Shown: piece by piece, positions 42,975 through 52,617 of the stretch
How the letters are laid out: every line of letters begins with the position of its first letter
Numbering within the stretch: position 1 is the first letter of the stretch
Source: Linnemannia hyalina
Taxonomy: Eukaryota; Mortierellomycota; Mortierellomycetes; Mortierellales; Mortierellaceae
Direction of reading: 5' to 3'
Assembly: GCA_019671135.1 (NCBI GenBank)
Contig: JAHRHY010000016.1
Coordinates: 492,501 to 556,500 of the forward strand
DNA: 64,000 nucleotides
Translations under genes and position numbers: made by a program
Notes under the pieces: generated by a model
Database searches by the model: none
What the model saw: the letters and a program-made list of their open reading frames with translations, nothing else
Told to the model about the DNA's origin: nothing

Positions 42975-43666
42975 AGATACATGGTGATAGTCGTGATATG
43001 AACAGCTGGGGAGTGGAAAATGGTGAGAAAGAAGCTGGTGGTCTTTATTGAGCCCTATGAGAATATATAGATGGACTGATGACTATTACCTTTAATAGAG
43101 AATGAGGAATGAGTGGACAGACACTGACATGAAACAGCGCTTACCGGACAGCGACGTGCCAGGATGAGATTCGTCCGATAGGTGGCCAGAGAGAGGAGTA
43201 GAGAGGTGGACAGGGATAGGTGCGTGGACTACGTCAGTGCAATTGGGACGTGTGAATTAAGGTTAGTACAATGGACAAGCTCATGCGCAAGGTACGAATG
43301 AGAGCAAAGCGCGTTAGCGTTACCTGGAGGAGGGCGCTAAAGATGATGTGAGTGGTTTTTTTTTGAGCGGTTTGTCCGGACACACCTCAGAGAGATCGTC
43401 TGTTTCATCGAGCTCTTCCTTCGAGTGGACGTCGACTAGCGAAATGTCTTTGCGGTCCTTCTTTGGAACGAGAGGGATAGAGGCCTTCCATAGAATGAGT
43501 TGGTCTGCATCGACATCGCTGAAGTTGTTGGTCTTTTCTGCCTTGATGAGTTTCTTGAGTTTTCCGACAGTGTCAAAGGCACAGCCTCAACAGGGGATGT
43601 AGTTCTGTCTCCATTAACAAGGAATAGCAAGGTGAAGGGGCCGTCGTTCATGGTGTTGCGAGGCAT
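42975..43666 (-). pseudogene. Broken Crinkler (CRN)-type effector gene
   Basis: The minus strand encodes the N-terminal ubiquitin-like CRN domain: an ATG at 43651 (or 43666) followed by DGPFTLLFLVNGDRTTSPVE, then after a frame change TVGKLKKLIKAEKTNNFSDV, DADQLILWKASIPLV and ELDETDDLSEV. A second frame slip follows in the A-run near 43357. A donor (CAG|GTAACG) at 43323 and an acceptor near 43239 then lead to a Pro/Ser linker (STPLSGHLSDESHPG) with degenerate sequence beyond. Two frame breaks and the absence of an intact C-terminal domain mean it is a relic. CRN proteins are host-directed or inter-strain effectors first known in oomycetes and also common in Mortierella/Glomeromycotina; the original role here is inferred from family only. 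Confidence 0.7.
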
Positions 43667-43999
43667 CAAACGAAAAGGAAGGTGAGTGAAGGACGGTGAA
43701 GAATGTAGGGATGACGAGGGATAAAAGAAGACGAAAAAAGAGAAATGGATGAGAGAAGGTGTGGGGTTAAGGAAAAGAAAGAAGGCAATGAAGAAAAAAG
43801 GGCGTGGGAGTGGTGGCAAAGGCAATGAAGACGTTGAAATGATGGCAAAAAGAAAGGTAGTAGGAAATAAACGGAAAAGTCGAAAAGAGAGCGTGTGAGC
43901 GAGGGCAAAAGATATGGGCTGTCTGTATTATCTCTTCGTCTGTCAATTGACTAAACAGAGATAAAAAACTATAGGTTCAATCTATAGAGGTTAGGAGCT

Positions 44000-44597
44000 T
44001 TGTGGTGACGGTCTTGCAAGGGAAGGGGGGGGGGGCATCCGAGATGGTTGAGGTAATGCTTCCCGATGAAAGCAATGTTGTGCGCGCCCACCGAGTCTAG
44101 GTAAATCCACCGCCTGCATCCTCCACAAGCACACGTTCTCATCGAGGTCTTAGCAAGTCTTAGTTAGGCACATTGTGGATGTGAGATATTCTCTTTTTTT
44201 CCCAACATCCCTTCATTCTCGCGCACCCCTTGATCTTTTTCCAGCATTCCTTGATTTTTCCTTCTCTTGTTGATGTTGTGTCTTGGTCTATCGCTCTGAA
44301 GCTATCCTTTCCTGCATTCATTTACCTCTTTCTAGTTCTCTCATCTTTCCAGCACACCTCGATCACTCCTCAATATCCCACGATCTTTTCCCATCCTTTT
44401 CGACCTCCTCTCCTTCGTCGAAGCCCTGGACCTATTTCCAGTATCACTTGATCTTTTGCCAGCACCTCATTGTTCTTTTTCCAGCATCCCTTGATCTTTT
44501 CTAGCATCCATTGATATTTCTTTAGCATCCCTTGATCCTTTCTCAGCATTCCTTCGTCTTGTCCCTTTGGTGTTGTCCCTTGATGTTGTCCCTTGAT
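44000..44597. other. Intergenic, degenerate minisatellite-like
   Basis: No gene seen. From about 44215 the sequence is built from diverged CCTTGATCTTTT-CCAGCATTC units, resembling the minisatellite upstream of SSP1 in the arms. Confidence 0.5.
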
Positions 44598-44945
44598 GTA
44601 GTCCCTTGGTGTAGTCCCTTGATGGTGTCCATTAGTGTTGTCCTTTCTTGCTGTTAACTATTGGTGGTTGTCGTGTTGTCCCCTGATCTTGTCCCTTGAT
44701 CTTGTCCCTTGATGTAGTCCCTTGGTGTAGTCCCTTGATGGTGTCCATTAGCGTTGTCCTTTCTTGCTGTTAACTATTGGTGGTTGTCGTGTTGTCCCCT
44801 GATCTTGTCCCTTGATCTTGTCCCTTGATGTAGTCCCTTGGTGTAGTCCCTTGATGGTGTCCATTAGCGTTGTCCTTTCTTGCTGTTAACTATTGGTGGT
44901 TGTCGTGTTGTCCCTTGATCCTTTCGGCGTTGTCCCTTAACCTTC
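44598..44945. repeat. Tandem 116-bp repeat (3 copies)
   Basis: Units start at 44598, 44714 and 44830 (GTAGTCCCTTGGTGTAGTCC) and include TGCTGTTAACTATTGGTGG. The three copies are nearly identical, so the expansion is recent. Composed internally of GTCCCTTGAT sub-units. Lies upstream of the third SSP1 copy. Confidence 0.85.
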
Positions 44946-45327
44946 TCAACCCTTGCCTTTCCCGTTACCTTTTCAACTCGTTGCTTTTGCAATCCCTTAA
45001 TGTGGTCCTTTGGTGTTGTCTCTTGATATTGCACCCTGTCCTTTTAACCTCCCTCATCATTTCAGTGTGCTGTCGGACTTATTCATTTCTGACCCAAGCG
45101 GAAGTATCCTCTTGATCTCTTTCCCTCCCTATGCACAAATGACAATGGTTCGATTTGTTTGTGTTTTATTGCGACCCCACTTTACGTATATATAGAAGTC
45201 GCATCTGCTCATTGTCCTGGCCTAACACACATCTGACCCCACCTCAAGACTCTGAACTCGCAACAGCAATCACACTACGTTCTCAACGGAAACAACCAAC
45301 ACCACTCTCAAACAACCAATCTAAACC

Positions 45328-45633
45328 ATGCTTGTCAAGAACTGCATCATCATCGCCTGCCTCGCCTCCGCCGCGATGGCCCAGGTCAACAGCATCTTCT
45401 GTCAGGCTCGCTACATCACTAACGTCGCCACCTGTGTCATCGGAGTCAAGGAGTGCAATTCTGTTGAGCGCTTCAACATGTGTGTCTGCGCCAACACCGG
45501 TAAGAAGCCCCAACTGCGCATGTGCCTCGTCGCCTTGCTCCGCGATCCCAACTTCGAAGGCACTTTGCAGGCTTCGGATTTCAAGGCCTTGTTCGATGCT
45601 GACAAGCCTGCTGAAGCTGTTGCTGACGCTTGA
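45328..45633 (+). CDS. Small secreted protein SSP1, third copy
   Basis: 101 codons, same layout as the arm copies: signal peptide MLVKNCIIIACLASAAMAQ, six conserved cysteines, intact stop. Changes relative to the arm copies: V9I, a Ser-Ser to Asn-Met change before the C-V-C pair, Asn to Lys and Asn to Gln and Leu to Met in the next loop, Asp to Asn and Val to Glu in the DPNFEG segment, and Leu to Phe near the end. All 11 nucleotide differences are amino-acid-changing while all cysteines are kept. TATATAG and the leader are conserved, so the gene is probably expressed. Confidence 0.87.
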   Translation: MLVKNCIIIACLASAAMAQVNSIFCQARYITNVATCVIGVKECNSVERFNMCVCANTGKKPQLRMCLVALLRDPNFEGTLQASDFKALFDADKPAEAVADA

Positions 45634-46235
45634 ACTGCCGTGGCGAGCATTAAAGGATACCATTTCTGAGATTCGTAGACGACTTAGATCTATACAGTAG
45701 AAATGTCGTGCATGAATCGGCCCATTGCAACACTGTGTAATAAATAAGAAAACACAAAAAAATATACTTCCAGTAGGGACGTGTCGTTTGCTTAGGTGAT
45801 ATTTAGTCACTGCCTTCTGGATGCACCCTTGTGCGATGAAGGACTCGAACGAACGTGTAATGTTTTTGTTATGGTTTTATTATGTGGAAAAGAGAAGGAA
45901 TGGAATGGTGTGCAGAGAATTAATGGACAAGGGACAGGTGGGAAGTGAGTTGATGTAGACTGAGGAACAAGAACAGAGAAGAGGCCTATCTACACTAAGT
46001 AACTGAATGTTTCTCTGATGTAAATGAAATCAAAAATGCAAGACGGGTAAATGGAGAGAATGAATAGCGAAGGCAAATAGGCAATGGGGTAATGGAGAAA
46101 AATGGCAATAGACTGTTGCCGGAAGGGTTATAGGCAAGTTGTTCTTTTCGAGTACCGGCCTGGAACAGGATACAGTAGAGAGGTGCCACTAAGGGATACA
46201 CCAAGAAACCAACCCGCGTCCGACTGGTGGCAATT

Positions 46236-46353
46236 ATTTTTCCTTGCCAAGGACTCTATCTGTGCACCTTTCTTTTATTATTAACCGCGGCTTCCGAAAA
46301 AAAAATTGGAAATACAGTAAACAAAAGGGAACTCTGGGCGATCTCTTGATCTC
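46236..46353. mobile_element. Truncated MITE-like element
   Basis: Left terminal repeat (AATTATT...GCCAAGGACTCTATC) and about 100 bp of interior, in the same orientation as the right-arm copy at 38845. It breaks off at GATCTCTATCT, after which unrelated sequence begins. Confidence 0.5.
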
Positions 46354-46387
46354 TATCTTTCGTTTTTACGGCCGTAAATCCTCCCCC

Positions 46388-46822
46388 ATGTCCTATCCCC
46401 CCAATCCTACGGCCCACGATGTTGATACCGACATTTACACAAGCTTTTGCCTCATCCTCGAGAAGAACTCAATGTGGTCGCTCTCAGTTTTGGAACGTCG
46501 ATGGCAACAAGCAGTAGAGAAGGGAGCACCCGGATGTTTGAGCATTACCGCCGCGCTAAAGAAGGGGATCCCATCGGATGACGTTGACACACACGACAGT
46601 CGGTCATCCCCAGCTATTGTTGAAGCGTGCTACAGGATCTCGCAGTCCTGGCGAATAACTTCACCACAGCCATTCTTTCCTACCTTTGGATTCACAGATA
46701 GCGTCCCTGGTAAGGAAGAATATTTATTAGAGTTGCCGAATATAATAACGGCTAAAGCCTATTATTCGACAACGCCAAGGACTCTAGTTGTCCCACCCGA
46801 CCCGCCCTTTCAAGTAGATTGA
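46388..46822 (+). CDS. Hypothetical protein, possibly truncated
   Basis: Open frame of 144 codons with coding-type codon use over its first 115 or so codons (MSYPPNPTAHDVDTDIYTSF, then KNSMWSLSVLERRWQQAVEK). The last 25 codons lie inside the MITE-like element at 46757, so the natural C-terminus is lost and replaced. The upstream boundary coincides with a cut MITE-like element. No family recognised. It may be a gene fragment trapped between two element copies and need not be expressed. Confidence 0.4.
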   Translation: MSYPPNPTAHDVDTDIYTSFCLILEKNSMWSLSVLERRWQQAVEKGAPGCLSITAALKKGIPSDDVDTHDSRSSPAIVEACYRISQSWRITSPQPFFPTFGFTDSVPGKEEYLLELPNIITAKAYYSTTPRTLVVPPDPPFQVD

Positions 46823-46944
46823 GATCAAGAGATCGCCTAGAGTCCCCTTTTGTTTATCTCATATTTTTTCTTTTTTGAAGCCATGGTTAATAGTAAAAGA
46901 AAGATGCACACAGACAGAGTCCCTGGCGCTGTCGAATAATAGGC
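46757..46944. mobile_element. MITE-like element with 29-bp inverted termini
   Basis: 188 bp with terminal inverted repeats of 29 bp and two mismatches: GCCTATTATTCGACAACGCC at the left end, inverse of GCCTATTATTCGACAGCGCC at the right end, both followed by an AGGACTCT-like end. No coding capacity. The best-preserved copy in the window. Confidence 0.7.
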
Positions 46945-46984
46945 ATCAGCCACAGTCTAATAGCAATAAAAAACACGAATGAGA

Positions 46985-47200
46985 TCAGTAAACGGCATCT
47001 AGTCACAAAAAAAATACCGGAGACGTCGAACACAGGGGTGAGGATCTCCAGAATGGAAGTCATACGTGATTCCTGGGCGTTGAAACAGGCGTCGAGGGTT
47101 CGGAAGATCCAAGAACAGTAAGCTGGGTCTTGCGTCAGGTGGAGGGCCGAAAAAAGCGATGCCACGCTTTTGGCAGGCCCAAATATTGTTTATGAATGAA
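46985..47200 (-). pseudogene. Possible remnant of a Crinkler NTPase domain
   Basis: On the minus strand one frame reads ARPSLLFLDLPNP and a second, overlapping frame reads SILEILTPVFDVSG then VTR. In Crinkler proteins of this fungal group, as I remember them, a RPSLLFLDLPDP segment is followed by a P-loop of the form VFGVSGCGKTR. The order agrees, but the glycine-lysine of the P-loop is destroyed and the frames are out of register. Offered as a weak identification. Confidence 0.3.
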
Positions 47201-47479
47201 TGTCCTTATTATGATAATAACGTATTCTACATCACGCCTTCTTCTTTTCTCATTTTCTTATAAGGAAGTGGGCTTTGCTGATGTCAATCTCTGATAATCC
47301 GACGAAGAAAGTCGAGCCTCATGCCACAGCCTAAGGTAAAAAATCGACCTGGCCCGCCATTCCCAAGCAGTACGACGCCATATTATCCGCAAGACCCCCC
47401 CCCTACCATTGCAAACTGCAACCGATCGAAAAAAGTAAGTCGAATGTAATACGAGCCAAGGTGACAACAGCAACAACAG
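47201..47479. other. Non-coding stretch
   Basis: No supported feature between the preceding relic and the stop of the F-box relic; short open frames lack coding character. Confidence 0.4.
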
Positions 47480-47847
47480 CTACGACGCCATGCGAGGGAA
47501 GGTTAAGGGAGCCAGCTCCAAGAACTTCCTGAGGATATCATTGTTGACAGAAATATCCAACGACCGGATGTTGCCGCCGTAAACTCGAAGGGCTCTAGAC
47601 CCTGCGCTCTCCAAGAACGACCGAACCGAAAACAGCCGGCCTTTGACACGTTTTCTCAGATCGAGACCTGATCCACAGGATCCTTGGTAGTTGTCAATCT
47701 TGATATACCACCACAGAGAATGGGAGAAGAGATCTCGCCAGCCGAGCAGACAAGGAGAAAGTTGAGGAGGTCATGTTGTTCCAGGGATAAAGCCACCATG
47801 CTTCGGATTTCGGGCGGAACAGAAGCGAACGACATCGGTTCCGACAT
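47480..47847 (-). pseudogene. F-box protein gene with frameshift
   Basis: The minus strand starts MSEPMSFASVPPEIRSMVAL followed by SLEQHDLLNFLLVC, a clear F-box (x-P-x-E-I/L...L...D-L-x-x-x-L-x-V-C). At about 47738-47750 the frame slips by one base. The second frame continues as WRDLFSHSLWWYIKIDNYQG and later SRALRVYGGNIRSLDIS, ending at a TAG at 47482. Restoring register would need a single-base change, so the break is recent or is a sequencing error. Only about 120 codons remain; members of this family usually carry several hundred residues of leucine-rich repeats after the F-box. Confidence 0.6.
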
Positions 47848-48499
47848 CTTGGCCAGGACAAGTCCAGCGAATGAGGATCGAGTTCTAGTAGTGGTGGTAG
47901 TACTAGGTGTCAGAGTAAAAAGAGAAAGAAGTACATAGTTAGATGCAAGAGCAGGATGAACGAGGAGGAAAGATGTGATGGTGTGAACGATGACAGGGTT
48001 GACGTTGGAGGAAGAAAGGGTCGAGAAGAGTAAAATACAACCTGAATACAATTTGGCGGCAGTGGCCATCATTTAGCTTTTTGTCCCTCACGACTCTCGT
48101 CACAACGCTGTGTGCCTCTCATCTTTCCCCCTACCCTTTCAAAAAGGAGATCGTTGAATGTATCGAGGACGCAGTCGCCGCAATAGCCATGGACATTGCG
48201 AGACAATCGCTATACGATGCCTATAGTTGCCTTGTAAAAGTGCTAGTGCCAGCACACATGGTCAGATGAGCTCTCTACCTGTCCTTGAGTTGAGTTTACA
48301 CGTTCGCGAGTGTCAGGCGGGAAGGCATTGGTTGTTTTCTCGTACTCCTTCACAAATGCGTGCAAGAGTGATGATCTACACTGATCGACGAAATTCTTCA
48401 CTCTCTTTTGTTGTACCCCATCAGCGCACATTGCTTTATTTCTTTTTTTTGTTGTTGTTGAATGTCGTCGGTCCGAGGATCCCATTGCCCTTCTCCTGC

Positions 48500-48853
48500 G
48501 CTTGCGCTTGCCTTTGTTAGGACACTTTCGAACTCCATTCCTCGGCGACTCGGTGCACCCAGGTCTTGTTGCGAGGCGCCTAGTCATGCATTATCCAGCA
48601 CTGAAAAGTTTACAGTTCAATCTTGGATGATGGCGTCTCAAAGATTCGTTGGCATCTGCAGTCGTCTCTGTCATGGCCCAAAGTCAGCTCAAAGGAATTT
48701 GTCTTTGACCATGCTTTATCTTTCATGGAGACGGAGATAACGATTCGCAAGCATGCCGCGAACCTCCAAACAGTCGACTTGAGCAGGGCTTACAAGTTCG
48801 AGAGCAAATCGGTCCAGACGGATTGTGAAGCGTTGGGGAACTGGCAATGAGCA
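48500..48853 (+). pseudogene. F-box/LRR-like gene fragment
   Basis: Plus-strand fragments typical of the LRR part of F-box proteins: HYPALKSLQFNLG, then after a stop WRLKDSLASAVVSVMAQSQL, then in another frame HAANLQTVDLSRAYKFESKS. At least two stops or frame changes. Orientation is opposite to the F-box fragment at 47480-47847, so it is not simply its continuation. Confidence 0.45.
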
Positions 48854-49573
48854 ACCATAGATACAAAAATCAAAAAGAACCCTCCCTCTAATTCAATCAG
48901 AGACAAAAAGTAGAATGGCAAGAGACACCATCATATCTTTTGCCAACCTCCCTTCATCTCATACCTCTCGAGCACACTGGTTTACAGCGACCTTAAAAAG
49001 TCAGCTCAGTGTCTTGAGAATAGAAAGAATCAAGAATACCCACTCTAGTCGCTGCAGCAACAATGCCTTCCCTCGCAGCTAGGGATGCAGTACTAAAAAC
49101 TCAAGCATCCTAGGCCTAGTTTTCGTATGCACATCGCGTTCCAGGAGCGGCCATCCTATTTGGCCAAACCCATCTCGTCCTACTCCACTTCCACTTCAAG
49201 GATCTGCCCCTCCTTCCTTTTCCATCCCTCTCGTTGAATTTATGCGCACGGTCAGTAGCATAATGATCCGTCGCCTTGCCCAGGAATCATACTGTGTATC
49301 AAAGCAAGGGGTGAGTCGGTTTGGAGAGCAGACAAAGCCCTCCTTGGATGCATTCATAAAAGGGATCTCTCCCCTTCCCTCCATTTAGTCTTGATAGTCA
49401 TCCGTTTAATCCTGTCTGGTCTCGGCACCTCCGTGCACAACTCCTAGAATTAGTGTTTTCTATCCGTCTTTGTTTGTCCTCCTCAACAAAAAAAAAATCC
49501 TTCAATGAACACTCTTTCTTTCTGCTCTCTCACCTCTCCACTCTTCTTTTCGCACATCCCTTTACAATTCACC
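48854..49573. other. Intergenic
   Basis: No gene seen. The last 150 bp are pyrimidine-rich and form the leader of the secreted-protein gene at 49574. Confidence 0.5.
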
Positions 49574-50153
49574 ATGAAATTCACTTCGTTCGCTCTTTGT
49601 CTGGTCGCCGCAGCACTTGTTGTCGTTGTTGAAGGTAATGCCATTTCCAAGCAAAGCGATCCTCAAACTTACAACACTCTGATAGAAAAAAACCGCCCAC
49701 TGTGTCTCTCTTACTTACACCTCGCCTCCATTGATACCATTTTCCTTTTACCTCAAAAAAAAACACAATTCTGCAGCCGCTCCTGGATCAGTCGGCTCCC
49801 ACTTTCGCGCAAGAATGATCCGCGACAAGGCCCTGCTCCAAAGACGAGGCGACCCCAACAGCACAGCCTGCGAGGTTGCAAAGCAGGCTGGGTATGATAA
49901 AATGACTGCTCTCAACAACTCCATTCAGAACTACCCCGACGACATTTCCCTAGACAAGGTGCGGGATTTTCAGCATGCAATCATCGCCGCCTATCTTCTG
50001 AAAACCGAAGACAGCTATAAGGAGATCAGGGTAACCTATATGCTTGCCACAGAGGCTCTTGCGAGCGCTGGAGAAGAAGGGAAGCCCGTGAGTGATGCGA
50101 TGGATGATATGATGGCAGCTGTGGATAAGGCTGCCTCCGAGTGTAAGGCTTGA
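49574..50153 (+). CDS. Secreted helical protein, unknown function
   Basis: 145 codons in two exons: 49574-49634 (donor GAAG|GTAATG) and 49777-50153 (acceptor CTGCAG). Exon 1 is almost exactly the signal peptide (MKFTSFALCLVAAALVVVVE), so the intron separates secretion signal from mature protein. The mature part is predicted mostly alpha-helical (KMTALNNSIQNYPDD, RDFQHAIIAAYLLKTEDSYK, AMDDMMAAVDKAASECK) with only two cysteines. No family recognised. Not related in sequence to SSP1 or SSP2. Convergent with ARO7. Confidence 0.8.
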
Positions 50154-50464
50154 TGTGGGAGGATATTCTTTTTCCCTGGCCTCGTCAAATGAAACGGGCA
50201 ACCTCTCTTCGCATGGCTAGAAATAAACAAACAATTTGCTCTTCAGACTTGAGCTGCAAAGGTGGAACGAACGATGACCGTTCTCTTTTCTTGTTCTCAT
50301 ACCACAAACAGTAACCAACCCCGTTTGAAAAAAAGCACACATTCCAAACATTATCCTTTGTCCTCCTTCTTGTTTTATTCCAAGTGCCTATCCACAACCT
50401 CAACAACAGCCAACACCTCCAACAACAACAACACCCAAACCCCACAAATCCAACAATACCACCA

Positions 50465-51917
50465 CTAATTCTTTGTATCCTCAGGGATCTGCCACCCATC
50501 CAACCGCTGCAAAAGGTACTCCACTTCAACCTCCTTGGTCAAAGGGATCACAAAGCGCTCATAAAGATCCGCAACCACATCCGCCTGAATCTTTCGCGAC
50601 GTTGTTGTCGCTCCTGGTGCTGCTGCTGTCGCTGTTGATCCTTCTTCCACTTCCTTCTCCTTGGTCACAACCTCACCCGTCTCGGTAATGTCACTTCCAT
50701 AGATCAAAGCCTTGCGCCTCAATCTTCTCAACAGTGCAGCCTCAACCGTCCTGTTGGTTAACAGCTCCATGATCCCATCCCGGTCCTTATTCTGGATCAG
50801 TTTGATGTATGTCTTTTGTTGAGTTGGGTCCATGAACTTGGATTCTGCAATAAACTTGCCTAATTATCATTGTTCAATTGAACCAAAAAAAAAACAAAAC
50901 AAAGAAGGAAGGGGGGGTAAGCCTACGCAATGAAGAGAATGAAAGGAGAAAAAGTGACTCCTTGATGCGCAAAAGACAAAGAAGCATACCATAGTGGATG
51001 CGCTTGCTGAGGGCCTGTAAGCATTCGGTGTCGCGGGTAGCGGAGGATCCATAGTTCAAATCATCGCCAGGGGCACAGATCTTGGGTACGATATCCTGCA
51101 AATAACGTTCCATAATGTCCTTGTTGACGTTGATGTTGTTGGGGTGCAGAGTTGGGGGAAAGTCCAGGGTGGGGAGCATGGGCTCGGGCAGGGGCGACGT
51201 GAACGGATATTCGTCAGGGGAGGTATAACGACGCACCCGGGCTAATCAATTGATCATCCAGGGGTAGAGACGAAGGAAATGTGAGTTAAGCACGGCGGTC
51301 AAAGGTCGCGAGATAAGATAAAAAAGTAAAGAACGACAATTATGAGAGACTTACCGTGGACTTTCTCCATCTCGTGCAAAAAGTACTCGAGGAAGGATCC
51401 CTGGGATCCATTGTCGTACTTGTAGACGCCAGGCTGGTAGGTGCAGTCGTTCAACGCAAACTGAGCTCTCTCAATCAACGCTACAATAAAAAAAAGGGGT
51501 TGTTACTTTACCGTCTTGAGTTCTACGTTACTCTTTGAATAACAGCGATGACCAGAGCCGATGAAGGACAGATCTGGTCCCCACTTACCAAAGATGATGG
51601 TGTCCTCGAGACGAATCAGAACATCGCGCAACTATAGAAGTTTGTTGAATGAATGAAAAGGTGAGCGGTCAGCATGTAAGAAAGCCAACTCTTTCTACTT
51701 TTCTCCCTCACTCTCACTCTCTCTCCTCTCCCTTTTTTGCCCTCGGTAAGATCACTCTTGTTCGCCTTTTTGCATATGACAGCAAGCAAATCTCCGGCAA
51801 AGAACGAGAGCCTCCTCCTTCTCTTCCTCGATAGGCAATTGATCCGCCTTGGACATAATAACAAGACAAACGTACTCTGGCGAGACTGAGGGCATCGTTC
51901 TTGTTGAGCAGGTTCAT
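50465..51917 (-). CDS. ARO7: Chorismate mutase
   Basis: 285 codons in five exons: 51917-51876, 51631-51589, 51480-51355, 51241-50990 and 50859-50465. Converts chorismate to prephenate, the branch point to Phe and Tyr. It follows yeast Aro7 along its length. IRLEDTIIF carries the N-terminal active-site Arg; DEYPFTSPLPEP is the family hallmark; NYGSSATRDTECLQALSKR holds the Gly-Ser pair used by the Tyr/Trp effector site and the central catalytic Arg; FIAESKF has the catalytic Lys; and LTKEVEVEYLLQRL has the C-terminal Thr and Glu. The presence of the Gly-Ser site suggests allosteric control by aromatic amino acids, as in yeast. The start is inferred from an MNLLNKNDALSLAR exon that splices in frame; 14 codons are upstream of the conserved part. 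About 30 residues longer than the yeast enzyme, mainly through an insertion after the allosteric region. Confidence 0.93.
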
Positions 51918-52617
51918 AGTATAGGTTCTATTGCTATCAGCGGTGTAGTGGCGTCCAGGACAGTCGTTGGTGTTGTCAAGTGGTTGTAGACAAGTCGAGT
52001 CGTATGAGGGTTGTCGATATGAATGCTCCTGAGGGTGATGGCGACAAGAGGGGTACTGCTGTTGGGAGTGGTGGTGCGAGTGTGCGTAGGTCGTGTGTTG
52101 ATGCAGAGGTGAAAATGCGAGGAAGAGAAAGAAAAGAAGGAAGAAAGAGAAAGACGAAAGGGCGGAGGGGGATGCCGAGTAGATATGAAAACGACGACGA
52201 CAACTCAAAAGATGATGACTACAACTTGTTTTGCTTCGATCTAGTCCAACCCAGACGCCTTGACTCATCCTCCAGTTCGTGCGTGCTCTCATTTCTAGTA
52301 GACGAAAAAGAAAAATTGTACTCCCCTTTGCCCAACTCAAACTAGCAATAGAAACGTAAGAACAAAGTGGTCAACAGTGTTCCTTTTTGCTCAGGAAATA
52401 AAGAATTGTGAAGTGACGGAGGTGAAGGTTCGGGTGGAGTGTACGAGGGAAGATAACGAAAGTGAAAAAAGAAAACGAGAAAGAAATAGAAAAAGGAAAA
52501 CGAGAAAGAAAGTGAAATAGAGAGGTGTGTTTATTTGCATTAGGTCTAAGGGGGTGGGCAGTAAGGGATAGATGCGAGAATGGGATGATGCAAGCAGGCT
52601 CGGTGTTCTTGGTCATA
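51918..52617. other. Upstream region of ARO7
   Basis: No gene seen. Promoter and leader of ARO7 and the 3' side of the SRP receptor gene, both on the minus strand. Open frames here are low-complexity. Confidence 0.55.

Larger units (their letters stand above)
44950..46353. repeat. Third, diverged copy of the SSP1 segment
   Basis: Collinear with right-arm 37565-38960 (promoter, SSP1, 3' flank and the start of a MITE-like element) with substitutions and small indels throughout. Ends where the MITE-like element is cut at about 46353. Confidence 0.8.
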
